Below, in pieces: positions 5,228 to 5,971 of a stretch of 5,971 nt of DNA. Location of the stretch: NCBI GenBank assembly GCA_013911715.1, contig JACEST010000124.1, positions 1-5,971 on the forward strand, read 5' to 3'. Position numbers and translations under genes: made by a program. This DNA is from Sphingopyxis sp. (GTDB taxonomy: Bacteria; Pseudomonadota; Alphaproteobacteria; Sphingomonadales; Sphingomonadaceae). Every line of letters starts with the position of its first letter. The first letter of the stretch is position 1. Under the pieces are notes generated by a model that searched no databases, was not told the DNA's origin, and was given only the letters and a program-made list of their open reading frames with translations.

Positions 5228-5248
5228 ATATAATCGTCAGCGAGTCAA
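5220..5248 (-). promoter_or_regulatory. Promoter of the toxin-antitoxin operon
   Basis: Read on the - strand, TTGACT at 5248-5243 (5 of 6 to the -35 consensus) is followed after 17 bases by TATCTA at 5225-5220 as a weak -10. The -35 box begins only 3 bases beyond the uvrB stop. An alternative -10, TATATT at 5232-5227, is a better hexamer but sits at only 10 bases from this -35. Confidence 0.5.
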
Positions 5249-5251
5249 CCC

Positions 5252-5971
<720 letters not shown>

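Noticed and set aside
3937..5251. Insertion sequence or integrated element around the toxin-antitoxin genes
   Set aside because: I saw no transposase or integrase, no terminal inverted repeats, no tRNA and no flanking direct repeat in the window. Horizontal arrival remains possible but its mechanism is not visible.

Overview
The window looks chromosomal and alphaproteobacterial, most likely from a sphingomonad (Sphingopyxis, Sphingomonas or Novosphingobium type). I infer this from the high GC of most genes, the style of the IF3 and UvrB proteins, and the mix of conserved small genes. No database was searched. Both ends cut through housekeeping genes: infC on the left (+ strand, 5' end missing) and uvrB on the right (- strand, N-terminal part missing). 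The middle is accessory material.

Layout. (1) 1-497: infC, translation initiation factor IF3, with a strong stem-loop at 527-555 just past its stop. (2) 504-1208, - strand: an NRDE/TANGO2-family protein convergent with infC, only 6 bases away. (3) 1209-1311: a divergent control region with a sigma70-like promoter and an 8+8 bp inverted repeat over its -10 region, typical of a TetR operator. (4) 1312-3426, + strand: a tight three-gene operon encoding a DUF4287-DUF5655 protein, a TetR-family repressor (probable owner of the operator) and an exported protein with a PCu(A)C-like copper-chaperone domain joined to a second, lipocalin-like domain. The last two genes overlap by ATGA. (5) 3487-3936: a four-helix membrane protein of unknown function. 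(6) 5192 down to 3946, - strand: a compact set of four overlapping genes. In transcription order these are a ribbon-helix-helix/SeqA-N-like protein with a C-terminal RAMA/DUF4357-like domain, a RelE/HigB-type toxin, a HigA-like antitoxin, and a 49-residue CxxC protein. The first gene is preceded by a GATA/TATC-rich palindromic operator on its own promoter. (7) 5252-5971: the uvrB C-terminal part.

The most interesting part is the toxin-antitoxin cassette behind uvrB. A normal HigBA-like pair is preceded, with a 4-base overlap, by a protein that combines a probable DNA-binding or oligomerising N-terminus with a domain related to ones proposed to read modified DNA. It looks like a three-component module in which the first gene controls the operon or senses DNA state. 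That function is inference from architecture only. The other item of note is the TetR-linked operon, which ends in a two-domain periplasmic protein whose copper-ligand pattern (His74, Met85, His109, Met111) appears intact. No rRNA, tRNA, CRISPR array, insertion sequence or attachment site was recognised, and no gene-free stretch exceeds about 105 bases.
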